Source: Anaerolineae bacterium
Lineage (GTDB): Bacteria; Chloroflexota; Anaerolineae; Anaerolineales; UBA4823
Length of the DNA: 36,359 nt
Reading direction: 5' to 3'
NCBI GenBank assembly: GCA_003130835.1
Contig: QEXX01000060.1
Location: 1 to 36,359, forward strand
Of the stretch, positions 23,649 through 33,900 are shown in pieces. Each line of letters starts with the position of its first letter. The first letter of the stretch is position 1. The notes below the pieces were generated by a model. That model ran no database searches, was not told where the DNA came from, and worked only from the letters and a program-made list of their open reading frames with translations. The position numbers were made by a program, and so were the translations under genes.

Positions 23649-24674
23649 TCAGACCGGTAATGGCTCTATTACTGGGCGAGGGTACAAACCAGCTCCTTTA
23701 ACAATCGGCTCCACCGCTTCTTCCCATTCAATCGCCATAATATGAACGCCCGCAACTCCCTCGATTTTTAGAATTTTTTGAATCAATTCAATACAGATCT
23801 CAATCCCGGTTTGCTTCCAGGCTTCTGAGCGAGCTTTTTTCTCTTCTTTGGTTAATTCGTCTCTACTCTTTCCTGCCCAAGGGCGTCCCGCTTCCTCTAA
23901 CCGGTCGATCAGTTCTTGCGGGATCAGAATGCCAGGCACATTCTCTTTCATGTACTTTGCCATGGCCGGGCTTTTCAGTGGGCCAACCCCCGCCAAGAGA
24001 TAAGCCTGTTGATGCAAGCCCAGAGCACGCACTTTTTCCATAAAGGCTTCAAATGCAGGGATATCAAAGACTAGTTGGGTTTGGATGAAATTCGCCCCAG
24101 CTTTGATTTTCTTCCCTAGCCGGTAAGGTCGAAACTCGATCGGATGCGCAAAGGGCGACTCGGCTGCCCCGATAAAAAAGCGGGGTTCTAGCCCTTTCAA
24201 GGGATCTCCGCATTGGAAGATGTGCTGATCGCGTAGGTTTTTGACAATCTGAACCAGTTGGATTGAGTCGATATCAAATACATTCTTTGCCTGTGGGTGG
24301 TTTCCAAACGTCTGATGATCACCGGTTAAGCACAAAACATTGCGCATTCCCAAAGCATACGCCCCCAAGAGATCACTCTGGATCGCCAATCGATTCCGAT
24401 CGCGGCAGGTCATTTGGATGACCGGCTCTAGCCCCTCGCGTACCAAGAGCGCCCCTGCCCCAATGCTAGACATCCGCACAATGGCCGTTTGATTATCAGT
24501 AATATTGACCGCATCACAAAACCCTCGCAATAAGGCTGCTTTCTTGCGGATCACCTCTGCATCGGCACTCTGAGGCGGCCCCAACTCGGCCGTCACCGCA
24601 AAATTGCCCGATTTCAGCACTCTCTCCAAATTTGAGCCACTGACATAACCATTGGGTGCCATCGGATCAGCCAT
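23649..24674 (-). CDS. metF: Methylenetetrahydrofolate reductase, MetF
   Basis: A 341-residue FAD-dependent TIM-barrel enzyme that interconverts 5,10-methylene- and 5-methyl-tetrahydrofolate in one-carbon metabolism or the methyl branch of the Wood-Ljungdahl pathway. Motifs: FAVTAELGPPQSAD (N-terminal strand with the catalytic Glu), VNITDNQTA, IQMTCRDRNRLAIQSDLLGA, NVLCLTGDHQ, FFIGAAESPFA (folate site) and KAGANFIQTQLVFD. The extension after about 280 is highly charged. It lies three bases after metV, with a GAGGAGGAG inside the metV end serving as its ribosome site, and precedes the HdrC-HdrB fusion. In this setting the electron donor would be the Hdr complex through MetV. Confidence 0.93.
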   Translation of the reverse strand: MADPMAPNGYVSGSNLERVLKSGNFAVTAELGPPQSADAEVIRKKAALLRGFCDAVNITDNQTAIVRMSSIGAGALLVREGLEPVIQMTCRDRNRLAIQSDLLGAYALGMRNVLCLTGDHQTFGNHPQAKNVFDIDSIQLVQIVKNLRDQHIFQCGDPLKGLEPRFFIGAAESPFAHPIEFRPYRLGKKIKAGANFIQTQLVFDIPAFEAFMEKVRALGLHQQAYLLAGVGPLKSPAMAKYMKENVPGILIPQELIDRLEEAGRPWAGKSRDELTKEEKKARSEAWKQTGIEICIELIQKILKIEGVAGVHIMAIEWEEAVEPIVKGAGLYPRPVIEPLPV

Positions 24675-24677
24675 TTT

Positions 24678-25358
24678 TTACTCCTCCTCGCTCAGACGCA
24701 AATCGGGACGCACAATCTTGCGCGGGCCACCATCTCTCGAAGTTCTCCAATTCTTTGGGGGGCGGATTTCGTAGAGCATTTCAAGTTTGCCTAAGGATTG
24801 CAAGCGATCATAGATCAATTGCCATGCACAGGGTATCTCTTCGTTCACTTCACAATGACCATCTTGGGAGCCGCCACAAGGCCCATTTAACAATGACTTG
24901 GAACAACGCGCAATTGGACAGATTCCAGCCGTCAAACCCAAAATACAATCTCCACAGGCTGCGCAACGTTCCACCCAAACACCCTGTTCTGCAGGCAAAC
25001 CGAGGAAAGCGGTATTCAAACCCGGCACCACCCAAGTTTTGGGATAGCGCTCGGCAATTGCTTGCACACCAATTCCGCAGCCAATCGATAATACAATATC
25101 TGCCTCATTAATTTGTTCGGCTATTGTATCGAGGTATTCCCATTCGCATTGGCGTTGGACAGTGACATCGGTAACCTCTTTTGGGTCACCATTCAGTTTC
25201 GAAGCCATGCGCAACGAGGCTGCCAGAATTGCCGCCTCCCGTGCTCCACCCGCGAAACAGACGGTCACACAGGTGCCGCAGCCAACCACGAGCACCCGTT
25301 GGGCGGGTTCAATCAAATTTTTGATCTCTTCAAACGGTTTTTGTTCAGCGATGATCAC
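24678..25358 (-). CDS. metV: MetV, Fe-S/zinc partner of MetF
   Basis: A 226-residue protein of the MTHFR C-terminal-type (MetV) family, which binds MetF in acetogens and links it to electron carriers. Cysteine motifs: GCGTCVTVC (C27, C30, C34), a central SIGCGIG, then a dense C-terminal set CAACGDC, CPIARC and GPCGG...C...C (about 130-180), expected to bind [4Fe-4S] clusters and zinc. The start is a GTG at 25358 with GGAGG six bases upstream. It lies between the second MvhD and metF in one operon. The last 25 residues are charged. Confidence 0.9.
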   Translation of the reverse strand: MIIAEQKPFEEIKNLIEPAQRVLVVGCGTCVTVCFAGGAREAAILAASLRMASKLNGDPKEVTDVTVQRQCEWEYLDTIAEQINEADIVLSIGCGIGVQAIAERYPKTWVVPGLNTAFLGLPAEQGVWVERCAACGDCILGLTAGICPIARCSKSLLNGPCGGSQDGHCEVNEEIPCAWQLIYDRLQSLGKLEMLYEIRPPKNWRTSRDGGPRKIVRPDLRLSEEE

Positions 25359-25405
25359 TTAACACCTCCAAAAAACCTAAAACAAGGATTACGGGGATCT
25401 TGGTA

Positions 25406-25867
25406 TCATCCGCTTGGCAGACCGCAAGTCTCCTGGGGATGTGCTTTGCCACTCACTCGCAAGGGATTTGGTCCGATCGCTTCTACCGTTCTTAACATTT
25501 CCTCCGTTGCAGCAACAAATTGGCTCGCCATTGAAGAAGAAATATGAAACATCCTAATCCGTTCAGCTTCGAGACCGATTTGACGCAAGAGGTCTTTTAC
25601 CCGTTCAACTCGCCGCACAGCATTGAAATTTCCTTCTAAAAAATGACAATCCCCAGGCATACAACCCGCCACCATGACGGCATCTGCACCCGACTCAAAC
25701 GCTTGTAAGGCATAGAGAACATCCATCTTACCCGTACAAGGGATTTGAACAATTTTCACATTTGGCGGATATTGCAAACGCAAGCCACCAGCTAAATCCG
25801 CCGCCGCATAGGCACAGTATTGACAACAAAAAGCCACAATCTGATAATCCACGTTCACGCTAGACAT
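25406..25867 (-). CDS. mvhD: MvhD/FlpD-type hydrogenase iron-sulfur subunit, copy 1
   Basis: A 153-residue [2Fe-2S] electron-transfer protein of the MvhD/FlpD family, which connects HdrA to hydrogenases or other donors. Cysteines: FCCQYC (C14, C15, C18), IPCTGKMD, and GCMPGDCHFLEGN, the family ligands. The start is taken as the ATG at 25867, which overlaps the end of the large HdrA gene by 13 bases; a GTG at 25858 (GTGA overlap) is also possible. A longer open frame to 25993 lies inside HdrA and is not supported. Metals and partners are inferred from the family. Confidence 0.9.
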   Translation of the reverse strand: MSSVNVDYQIVAFCCQYCAYAAADLAGGLRLQYPPNVKIVQIPCTGKMDVLYALQAFESGADAVMVAGCMPGDCHFLEGNFNAVRRVERVKDLLRQIGLEAERIRMFHISSSMASQFVAATEEMLRTVEAIGPNPLRVSGKAHPQETCGLPSG

Positions 25868-28800
25868 TCTTCGGGATGCCTTTCCAGAGCAAACAAGGCA
25901 GAAACTTTCGCCAAAATTTGGGCATCGGTATAGTACATCAACTGAATTGCCCGAGCCGGGCATTCTGCCACACAGGTACCACAACCCTGACAAACCGCTG
26001 CCTCGATGTAGGCTGCGCCTTGGATGCCACCAACTCCTCTCAATTCAGCTTTGATTTGCGGGACATTAAATGGACAAATGCGAACACAGGTAAGACAAGC
26101 TGTACATTTCGCCGCATCGACAACCGCTACTCTACCGCCAGCAGAGAGAGCTTCTTGGCTCAGCACGCGCCCTGCTCGAGAGGCTGCCGCCAAAGCTTGA
26201 ATCATGCTTTCGTCAACGAGTTTTGGATAATGGGCCATGCCAGCAATGTAAATTCCTTCTGTAGAGACATCTACCGGGCGTAATTTGACATGCGCTTCTT
26301 GGAAAAAGCCATCCACGCCTAAGGGCACTTTGAACAACTTCGACACCTCACCCGCCGTCTCAGAAGGCACGACCGGCATCGACAAAGCTAAGGCATCAAC
26401 AATGAGCGAAATTTTTCGACCCAGCACTAGGTCTATTGCCTCAATTTGCACTCCTTCTTTTTTATCTGTAACCATCACTTGTGGCTTTTGCTCTGCACGA
26501 TAACGGATAAACACCACCCCCTTAGCGCGAGCCTGAGCATAAAGCCTTTCTTTGAAACCATAAGCACGGATATCGCGATAAAAGATGCTAATTTGGATTT
26601 GTGGATTGAGTTCTTTTAGAGCAAGGGCGTTCTTCAGGGCTATGCTGCAACAGATGCGGCTACAATAATGCTCCGCAGGCCCAACACACAAGATCATTGC
26701 CAGAGATTTCCAAGCACGCACCTCTTCTGGATGGAACGCCATCTTCTTTTCCAAGTCCAATTGGGTTAAGATGGCTGCATTGCTCCCAAGACCATACTCC
26801 GTTCCTCGATATTCCTGCCCACCAATGGCTAAAATCGTGACGCCATGCCGAATTTCCTCTCGTTTCCCATCGCTTGTTTCCACTTTGGTGACAAAATTGC
26901 CGCTGAAACCGCCAAAGTCCACCACGCGGCTTTGCGTGTGGATGACAATCTTTGCGTGCTGCTGGACTTGTTGGATCAAGGTTGCAAGCAAGGCTTGTGG
27001 GCTACTTTGCAAATTATTCAGCGTCCCTGCTGGAAAGGCAGTGTACACATGGCGAAGATTTCCCCCAAGCTCAGCTTCGCGTTCAACGAGATGGACTCGG
27101 AATCCCTGCTGGGCGAGGTTTAGTGCAGCAGAGAGACCGCTTACTCCACCACCGACCACCAAAGCAGAGTGTTCAATAGGGACAGGAATGGTTTGTTGAG
27201 GGGTCAACAAAGCCGCTTTTGCAACCGCCATGCGCACCAACTGACAAGCCTTTTGGGTGGCTGCTTCCCAATCATGAGAATGAACCCACGAGCATTGGTT
27301 GCGGATATTTGCCATTTCGAAGAGATAGGGGTTCAAGCCCGCTGCGCGCAGCACATCCTGAAAAAGCGGCTGATGAGTTAGGGGAGTACAGGAAGCTACG
27401 ACAACGCGATTGAGACGCAACGCCTGGATTTGCTCGGTAATATGACGGATACTGTCTTGCGAACAGGTATAAAGGTTATCCTCGGCATGAACAACATAGG
27501 GCAAATGCCGAGCGTATTCGGTTACCGCTTTAACATCCAAATATCCCCCAATATTGGAACCACAATGACAAACGAAAACTCCAATCCGCGGTTCTTCCTG
27601 ACTTACATCGCGTTCGGGTGGAAATTCGCGCTTACGAGTCAATTGAAAACGCACACCACTCAATTGAGCCGCTGCGCATGCAGCCGCCCCGCTCGCTTCG
27701 ACCACCGACTCAGGGATATCTTTCGGCTCACGGAAAGGACCTACGGCATAGATTCCCGGCCGACTGGTCTGCACGGGGCTGAATTGTACTGTGTGACAGA
27801 ACCCATATTCATCCAACTCAATCCCCAAGCGCCGTCCAAGGTTGCGCACTTCCGGTGAGATCTCCATCCCCACCGAGAGCACAACCAAGTCGAATTCGTG
27901 CGCCTGAAGCTGTTTATTCTCGTCTTGATAGGTGATCCACAAGTTATGGGTTTGGGGATCTTCGCGGACGCAACTCACCCGACAGCGGATATATTGAACT
28001 CCGTAATTCTTTTCGGCGCGCTCAAAATAAGCCCAATAGCCTTTAGAAAAAGCGCGCATATCCATCATGAACACTTGGACTTCGATCTCCGCATGATGTT
28101 CTTTGGTCATGATGGCTTCTTTGGTCGCATACATACAACACACAGCCGAGCAATAATCATGGCTCTGGTCGCGCGACCCAACACACTGCAGAAAGGCAAT
28201 TCGGGTCGGTTGCCGTCCATCAGACGGACGTTGGACATGCCCGAAGGTCGGGCCGGAGGCAGAAAGCAAACGTTCGTATTGCAAAGCGGTGATCACATTC
28301 GGGTATCTACCAAAACCATACTCCTCTGAAAGTTCGGCGTGATAGACTTCATAACCAGGTGCGAGTACAATCGCTCCTACCTTAACTTCTTCCCTGAAGG
28401 GGGGCATATCGTGATTAATCGCATTTGCCCCACAAGCAAACACACAGCTCATACATTCTGAACAGACCCCACATGCCAAACATCTGGCAGCTTCTGCTTG
28501 GGCGCTTTCATCGTCGTAACCACGCTCGACTTCCTCAAAGGTCGTCCGTCGCTGTTCAGGGGGCAACTCTGGCAAGGGAACTCGTCCCTGACGGCGTATC
28601 TCGCCCCTAGTAATGCGTTCTTCGATCTCTTGTTGGCTCAAGCGAACGACCGGCAACTCGGGTCTTGGCGGTCGCTCTAGGGCTTCCCCTTGCAGGTAAC
28701 GAATGATCGACTCGGCAGCCCGATGCCCGCTGGCAACCGCCTCAATGACAAAAGCTGTACCCGAGACACTATCCCCCGCAGCAAACACGCCGGGGCGGGT

Positions 28801-30441
28801 GGCAGCCATTGTATTTGGATTGATGGCAATGGTTTGTTTCTGAGTGATTCCCACACCGGTATCGGCTGGAATAAACGCCAAACCTGCCCGTTGACCCACC
28901 GAAAAGATCACCGTGTCACAGGGAATGACAAAATTCGAGTCGGGCACTTTCTCGACGTGCAAGCGGCCGCTTTCATCGAAGTGGAAGGACGCCACCCGCA
29001 TACATTCCACTCCACAAGCGCGGCCATTTTCATCGGAAAGGATTTGCTCAAATGTCAAGTCGTTATAAATTTTCACCCCTTCTTCTTCGGCAGCTTGTAC
29101 TTCCCACGGGTGAGCCGGCATCGTTTCCCGTGATTCAAGGCACGCCATCGCTACTGTCGCCCCCAATCGAACAGCAGTGCGCGCACAATCCACAGCCACA
29201 TTCCCTCCCCCAAGAACAAGCACATTTTTGCCCAATTGCAGCTTACCTTCTTCGAGCGGTTTTCCGTCTTCGTGGCGCGGTACGTACTTACCTAGACGAA
29301 CATCCCGAAGAAAATGGGTGTTCACCAGCACCCCTTCAAGGTTTGCGCCGGGGATACGCAAGCGAATCCCCTCATGCGCCCCGACAGCAATTAAAACGGC
29401 ATCAAAACCCTCAGCAAACACATCATCTAGGTTATTCACCTGCGTGTTCAAGCGCAGTTCAATCCCCAAGTCGAGAATATCTTGTACCTCCCGTTCGATA
29501 ATCCAGGTTGGCAGACGATACTCCGGCACCCCTAAACGCAACATCCCTCCAGCGACCGGCATGGCTTCAAAAACTGTTACTCCATAGCCAGCCCTTGCCA
29601 AGTCCTGCGCCGCCGTTAAGCCACACGGACCTGCCCCAATAATCGCCACGCGTTGGGGGTAAAGCCGCTCGGCAGCTTGAACGGCTTGACGGGGCTCGGC
29701 ATACACCTTATCGGTTACAAACCGTTTGAGTGCCCGAATATTGATCGGCTCATCCACTAAGCCGCGATTACACGCTGTTTCACAGCGATGATTACAAATT
29801 CGCCCACAGATGCCTGGAAATGGGTTATCCATTTTGATAACCCGCAATGCATCGTGATAACGGCCCTCGCGAATCAGGGCAATATAGCCTTGGGCGCGTT
29901 GACCGGCCGGGCAAGCATCGCGACAGGGAGAGATGCCCCGTTTTTCAATTGCAAAGGCGTTGGGAACCGCTTGAGGGTAAAGTTTATAGATGGCGTGTTT
30001 TTTGATTAGGTTTTCATTAAACCGGTCGGGGACAATCACCGGACAGACCTTCTCGCAGTCCCCACAGGCTACGCATTTGCTACTGTCCACATAGCGCGGC
30101 TCATGTTGTATGGTAACTGTAAAATTACCTGCTTCGCCTCGTATGTCTACCACTTGCGTGAGTGTCATCAGCTCAATATTGGGGTGGCGTCCGGTTTCCA
30201 CCAATTTGGGCGAGATGGTGCACATGGCACAATCATTGGTCGGGAAGGTTTTATCCAATTGCGCCATCTTGCCACCAATGGCGCTTTTGGCTTCGACTAA
30301 GTAAACTTTAAAACCCTGATCGGCAAGATCGAGCGCAGCTTGCATGCCAGCAATACCACCCCCAACCACCATCACCGCTCCGATCGAGCTGCAATCGCTC
30401 TCTGGGGTGAAGCGAAGTTCCTCCTTTGACGTATTTAACAT
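25855..30441 (-). CDS. hdrA: Giant HdrA: tandem HdrA modules with an inserted GltD/NfnB-like NAD(P)H module
   Basis: A 1528-residue flavin/Fe-S electron-transfer protein. Residues 20-165 are the first part of HdrA (FAD loop GGGIAG 27-32; NDCAMC with C71 and C74; ferredoxin C123, C126, C129, C133). About 168-590 is a complete GltD/NfnB-like module: Cys set C173, C177, C212, C216, C220, C224; FAD loop GAGPCG 269-274; nucleotide loop GGGNVA 411-416; GDSVSG near 556. HdrA resumes with a Cys-rich ferredoxin (654-670), GAIVLAPG at 689 and the cluster C753, C764, C768, C769. A second HdrA (about 950-1528) has CHC 958-960, FAD loop GGGVSG 1097-1102, cluster C1252, C1260, C1264, C1265, and two C-terminal ferredoxin sites (C1446-C1456, C1484-C1494). 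It probably takes NAD(P)H electrons for bifurcation or confurcation. It is flanked by two mvhD genes. Confidence 0.92.
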   Translation of the reverse strand: MLNTSKEELRFTPESDCSSIGAVMVVGGGIAGMQAALDLADQGFKVYLVEAKSAIGGKMAQLDKTFPTNDCAMCTISPKLVETGRHPNIELMTLTQVVDIRGEAGNFTVTIQHEPRYVDSSKCVACGDCEKVCPVIVPDRFNENLIKKHAIYKLYPQAVPNAFAIEKRGISPCRDACPAGQRAQGYIALIREGRYHDALRVIKMDNPFPGICGRICNHRCETACNRGLVDEPINIRALKRFVTDKVYAEPRQAVQAAERLYPQRVAIIGAGPCGLTAAQDLARAGYGVTVFEAMPVAGGMLRLGVPEYRLPTWIIEREVQDILDLGIELRLNTQVNNLDDVFAEGFDAVLIAVGAHEGIRLRIPGANLEGVLVNTHFLRDVRLGKYVPRHEDGKPLEEGKLQLGKNVLVLGGGNVAVDCARTAVRLGATVAMACLESRETMPAHPWEVQAAEEEGVKIYNDLTFEQILSDENGRACGVECMRVASFHFDESGRLHVEKVPDSNFVIPCDTVIFSVGQRAGLAFIPADTGVGITQKQTIAINPNTMAATRPGVFAAGDSVSGTAFVIEAVASGHRAAESIIRYLQGEALERPPRPELPVVRLSQQEIEERITRGEIRRQGRVPLPELPPEQRRTTFEEVERGYDDESAQAEAARCLACGVCSECMSCVFACGANAINHDMPPFREEVKVGAIVLAPGYEVYHAELSEEYGFGRYPNVITALQYERLLSASGPTFGHVQRPSDGRQPTRIAFLQCVGSRDQSHDYCSAVCCMYATKEAIMTKEHHAEIEVQVFMMDMRAFSKGYWAYFERAEKNYGVQYIRCRVSCVREDPQTHNLWITYQDENKQLQAHEFDLVVLSVGMEISPEVRNLGRRLGIELDEYGFCHTVQFSPVQTSRPGIYAVGPFREPKDIPESVVEASGAAACAAAQLSGVRFQLTRKREFPPERDVSQEEPRIGVFVCHCGSNIGGYLDVKAVTEYARHLPYVVHAEDNLYTCSQDSIRHITEQIQALRLNRVVVASCTPLTHQPLFQDVLRAAGLNPYLFEMANIRNQCSWVHSHDWEAATQKACQLVRMAVAKAALLTPQQTIPVPIEHSALVVGGGVSGLSAALNLAQQGFRVHLVEREAELGGNLRHVYTAFPAGTLNNLQSSPQALLATLIQQVQQHAKIVIHTQSRVVDFGGFSGNFVTKVETSDGKREEIRHGVTILAIGGQEYRGTEYGLGSNAAILTQLDLEKKMAFHPEEVRAWKSLAMILCVGPAEHYCSRICCSIALKNALALKELNPQIQISIFYRDIRAYGFKERLYAQARAKGVVFIRYRAEQKPQVMVTDKKEGVQIEAIDLVLGRKISLIVDALALSMPVVPSETAGEVSKLFKVPLGVDGFFQEAHVKLRPVDVSTEGIYIAGMAHYPKLVDESMIQALAAASRAGRVLSQEALSAGGRVAVVDAAKCTACLTCVRICPFNVPQIKAELRGVGGIQGAAYIEAAVCQGCGTCVAECPARAIQLMYYTDAQILAKVSALFALERHPEECLA

Positions 30442-30463
30442 AACTACTACCCTCTATCCGTCG

Positions 30464-30988
30464 TCAGTGGTCGGGTTTATACCGTCTCCTACCTCGAAAG
30501 TTAATGTCATCCTCACCCAAATCTTCCTGAATCTGGCGGTCTGCTTGAGTCTTTACACCTTTGATCGGGTTTGGGCCTAGCTTGCGGATGCGTTCCGTCA
30601 TGGTTTGGGCAGCAATCGCAAAAGAAGCTCCTTGGCTACCCGACATAAAAAAGATATCTACACGCTCCCCGCCAAGGCCGATCTCATCAAGAAGCTTCTT
30701 TGCCCGCTTTACACGTGCCCAACCACGTTCATTGCCGCGTACATGATGACAATTTCCGATCGGACAAGCGACGATATAAACACCATCTGCACCTTGTTCA
30801 AAGGCTTCTAGAATGTAGCGAATATCTGTCTTGCCCGTGCAGGGCATACGCACAAACTTGACATTTGCCGGGTATTGAACGTGCAAGATGCCGGCGGTAT
30901 CCGCTGCCATATAACCACAATAAATGCAGTAAAAAGCAGTTATTTGCGGTTCAAATTCCGCTGTAGGAAGCTTTTCTAAGGAAGTCAT
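30464..30988 (-). CDS. mvhD: MvhD/FlpD-type hydrogenase iron-sulfur subunit, copy 2
   Basis: A 174-residue paralogue of the MvhD encoded downstream. Family cysteines: FYCIYC, MPCTGKTD and ACPIGNCHHVRGN. Relative to copy 1, the first motif has one Cys fewer (FYC rather than FCC), and a basic C-terminal tail (RGRRRYKPDH) is added. The start is set at the ATG at 30988, five bases after the HdrA stop; an ATG at 31018 in the same frame would overlap the HdrA end. It lies between the two hdrA genes and is probably the dedicated partner of the upstream one. Confidence 0.88.
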   Translation of the reverse strand: MTSLEKLPTAEFEPQITAFYCIYCGYMAADTAGILHVQYPANVKFVRMPCTGKTDIRYILEAFEQGADGVYIVACPIGNCHHVRGNERGWARVKRAKKLLDEIGLGGERVDIFFMSGSQGASFAIAAQTMTERIRKLGPNPIKGVKTQADRQIQEDLGEDDINFRGRRRYKPDH

Positions 30989-30993
30989 CGAAC

Positions 30994-33900
30994 TTAATGG
31001 ATAGGATCGCTCAACCATTCTCCCAACCCTCGGATTTGGCGAAGCATCATTTGCTCATCGGTATAGTGGATCAATTGAATGGCATTTGCCGGACACTCGC
31101 CAGTACATGTGCCACACCCTTGGCACTGGGCAGGGTCAATAAAGGCAGCCCCGCCCAAACCTCCCACCCCGCTACGTGGTTGCTGATGGCGGGAGGGCAA
31201 ATCGGTGTAGAAGGTCTCCAAATTTTGCTCGCCGCTGATCTCGACCCAATCGGTCGGTTGAATCACCTGTGGAATCCCAAACGGACAAGTGCGTGTACAA
31301 GTCAGACAGCCAACACACTTTTGTGGATCGACATACGCCACAACGCCTCCAAGATAGAGCGACTTTTGAGTCAACAGTGTCAGTGCCCGCCCGGCTGCTG
31401 CTAAGGCATGGCTGATGCTTTCTTCGATGAATTTTGGATAGGCTGCCATTCCGGCCAAGAAGATTCCCTCGCGCATGAAGTCCATTGGGCGCAGTTTCAA
31501 TTGCGCCTCTTCAAAAAAGCCTTCGCTTGAAAGTGGCACGCGCAATTTACGCGCCAAGGCTTGGCTTCCCTCGGCCGGGACAACCGACACACTGAGCGGC
31601 ACAATATCCGCGCGAACTTCGATCCAGCGGTCCAGGGCTAAGTCACGCACGCGCACCAAAGGTTTCATGGCAACATCATCCCAAAGGACCTGTGGTGGGA
31701 GGTCATCCGACCAGCGCACAAAGATGACACCCCGCTGGCGGGCTTCGGTATAATATTTTTCCCGAAAGCCATAAGTTACGATGTTGCGGTGTAACACCAT
31801 CACCTGACAAGCAGGGTTAAATAATTTCAGGCGGATCGCATTTTTCATCGTGTTCGTACAGCAAACCCTAGAGCAGTAATCCGCCATGCCATCTTTACCC
31901 ACACACTGGATCATGACGACGTTCTTCCACTCAGCTACTTTCTGTGGTTCATGGATGATCATTTCTTCCAACTCGCGCTGGGTGATCACACCCGGCAACT
32001 GCAACCAGGGGTGTTGATGGGCTTCCTGTCCCCCGGTTGCCACAATGGTAACCCCATGTCGCACTTCAGTGGAAAGAACTTTGCCATCTGGTAAAAGCGT
32101 CTTTAATTCGGAACGAAAATCACCCACGTGACCGCGATGACGGGCTACTTCGGTGCGAGTGTACACCTGGATGCGGGTATGAGCACGTACGCGATTGACC
32201 AGATCGCGTAAGAGCCGCTGAGGGTTGTAACCCTCGGCTACGTAGTACAAATTCAACAGATTTCCCCCTAACATTTCCGACCGCTCGACTAAGTGCACAT
32301 CGTAACCGCTATCCGCAATGGCTAAAGCAGCCGTCATCCCAGCTACCCCTCCTCCAATGACTAATGCCGCCGGATGGCAAACATGCTTTTCTTTATATAC
32401 CGGCTTTGCTAAACTTACCCGCCCGACAGCCATCCGCATCATTTCACGCGCTTTGCGATTCGCCTGTTCACTCTGCCACCGATGGACACTACTGCATTGC
32501 TCTTGCAAATTAACCACCTCTAGGAGATATGGGTTCAAACCGGCTGCCCGCACCGTTTTTTGAAAGAGGGAATCATGGGTGCGGTTGCTACACGCTCCAA
32601 TCACAACGCGGTTTAGGTCATGTTCTTGTATTGCAGCTTGAATTTGCTGTAACCCATGCGGAAAACAAGCTAAATCGAGCAGTTGGGTGTATTGAACCGC
32701 CGGCCATTCCGCAGCTTGCTGAGCAATGGCTTTGAGATTGAGCACTTCGCATAGCGTGCCGGCACATGTGCAATTGAAGACCCCAATTCGTGGTGGTTCA
32801 TTGCTCACCTCGCGTTCGGGTGGAAAACTCTCGTTGGAAAGGAATGGCGCTTCATGGGAAAATCGATAGGCATTCAAGCGATCATTGAGCAAGCGCATCA
32901 CTTCAGCGGCCGCGCCGCTGGCATCCAAAATCGTCTCGACGATCTCCTTAGGAGATGAAAATGCTCCACAGACAAATATGCCAGGGTGCGAGGTTTGTAA
33001 GGGAACAAACTTATCTGTCTGACAGAAACCAAATTCATTTGGCTCGATTTCTAGGATTGAGAACAACTCCCTCGCTGCAGCAGGGGGTTGTAATCCGGTG
33101 GCTAAGACCACCATCTCAAACCGTTCTTCGACCTTTTTGCCGTTGGGCGAGGCATATTGCACAATCAAGTCTTTTGTTTGAGGATCTTCATAAATGCCCG
33201 ACAATCTACAATGCACGTAGCGAATGCCATGTTTGTCGCGAGCTCGAGCAAAGTAGCGACTATACTCCTTGTTAAAAGCGCGCTCGTCCATATTGAAGAC
33301 TGTACATTCCACCTGTTCCCCTAAACGCTGTTTTGCCAGAATCGCTTCTTTTGTAGCAAACATACAACAAATGGACGAGCAGTAGGTATGCTCTTGATCT
33401 CTTGAACCAACGCATTGCAACCACAAGATCGAGCGGGGCTTTTTGTGATCCGAAGGCCTTTGAATAATCCCCTCGGTAGGCCCTGAGCGGCTCGCCAAAC
33501 GCTCATACTGCATGGCTTCCAAGACATTGATATACCGCCCGAATCCTAATTCCTCCAGTTCGGTGGGGTTAAAGACTTGAAATCCAATTGCCAAGATGAT
33601 TGCCCCAACTTCTACGGTCATCAAGCGGGGTTGATCCTGCAGGTTAATCGCTTGGGTAGGACAGATTTCAGCACATTTTCCACAAGTCTCGCAATAGGGG
33701 CCATAATCAATCACATACGCATCCGGCGTAGCCCGTGCAGCCACTTTATAGGCTGCCTTGCGCATGGTCAACCCGCGTTGGTAAGAATCGGGTAATTCGA
33801 TCGGGCACACCTGAGCGCAATATCCACAATTGATACAGCGGTTGACATCCACATAACGTGGTTCTTGACGAAGCGAGACAGTGAAGTCCCCCGCCTGCCC

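Noticed and set aside
24656..25111. 151-codon plus-strand frame over metV
   Set aside because: It is antisense to a well-recognised gene with matching metF coupling, and shows no domain signal.
25855..30441. The HdrA-GltD arrangement as an assembly chimera
   Set aside because: The frame is uninterrupted over 4.6 kb. HdrA sequence resumes after the insert in register with the HdrA encoded by the operon's first gene, and codon use looks uniform. Read support is still worth checking.
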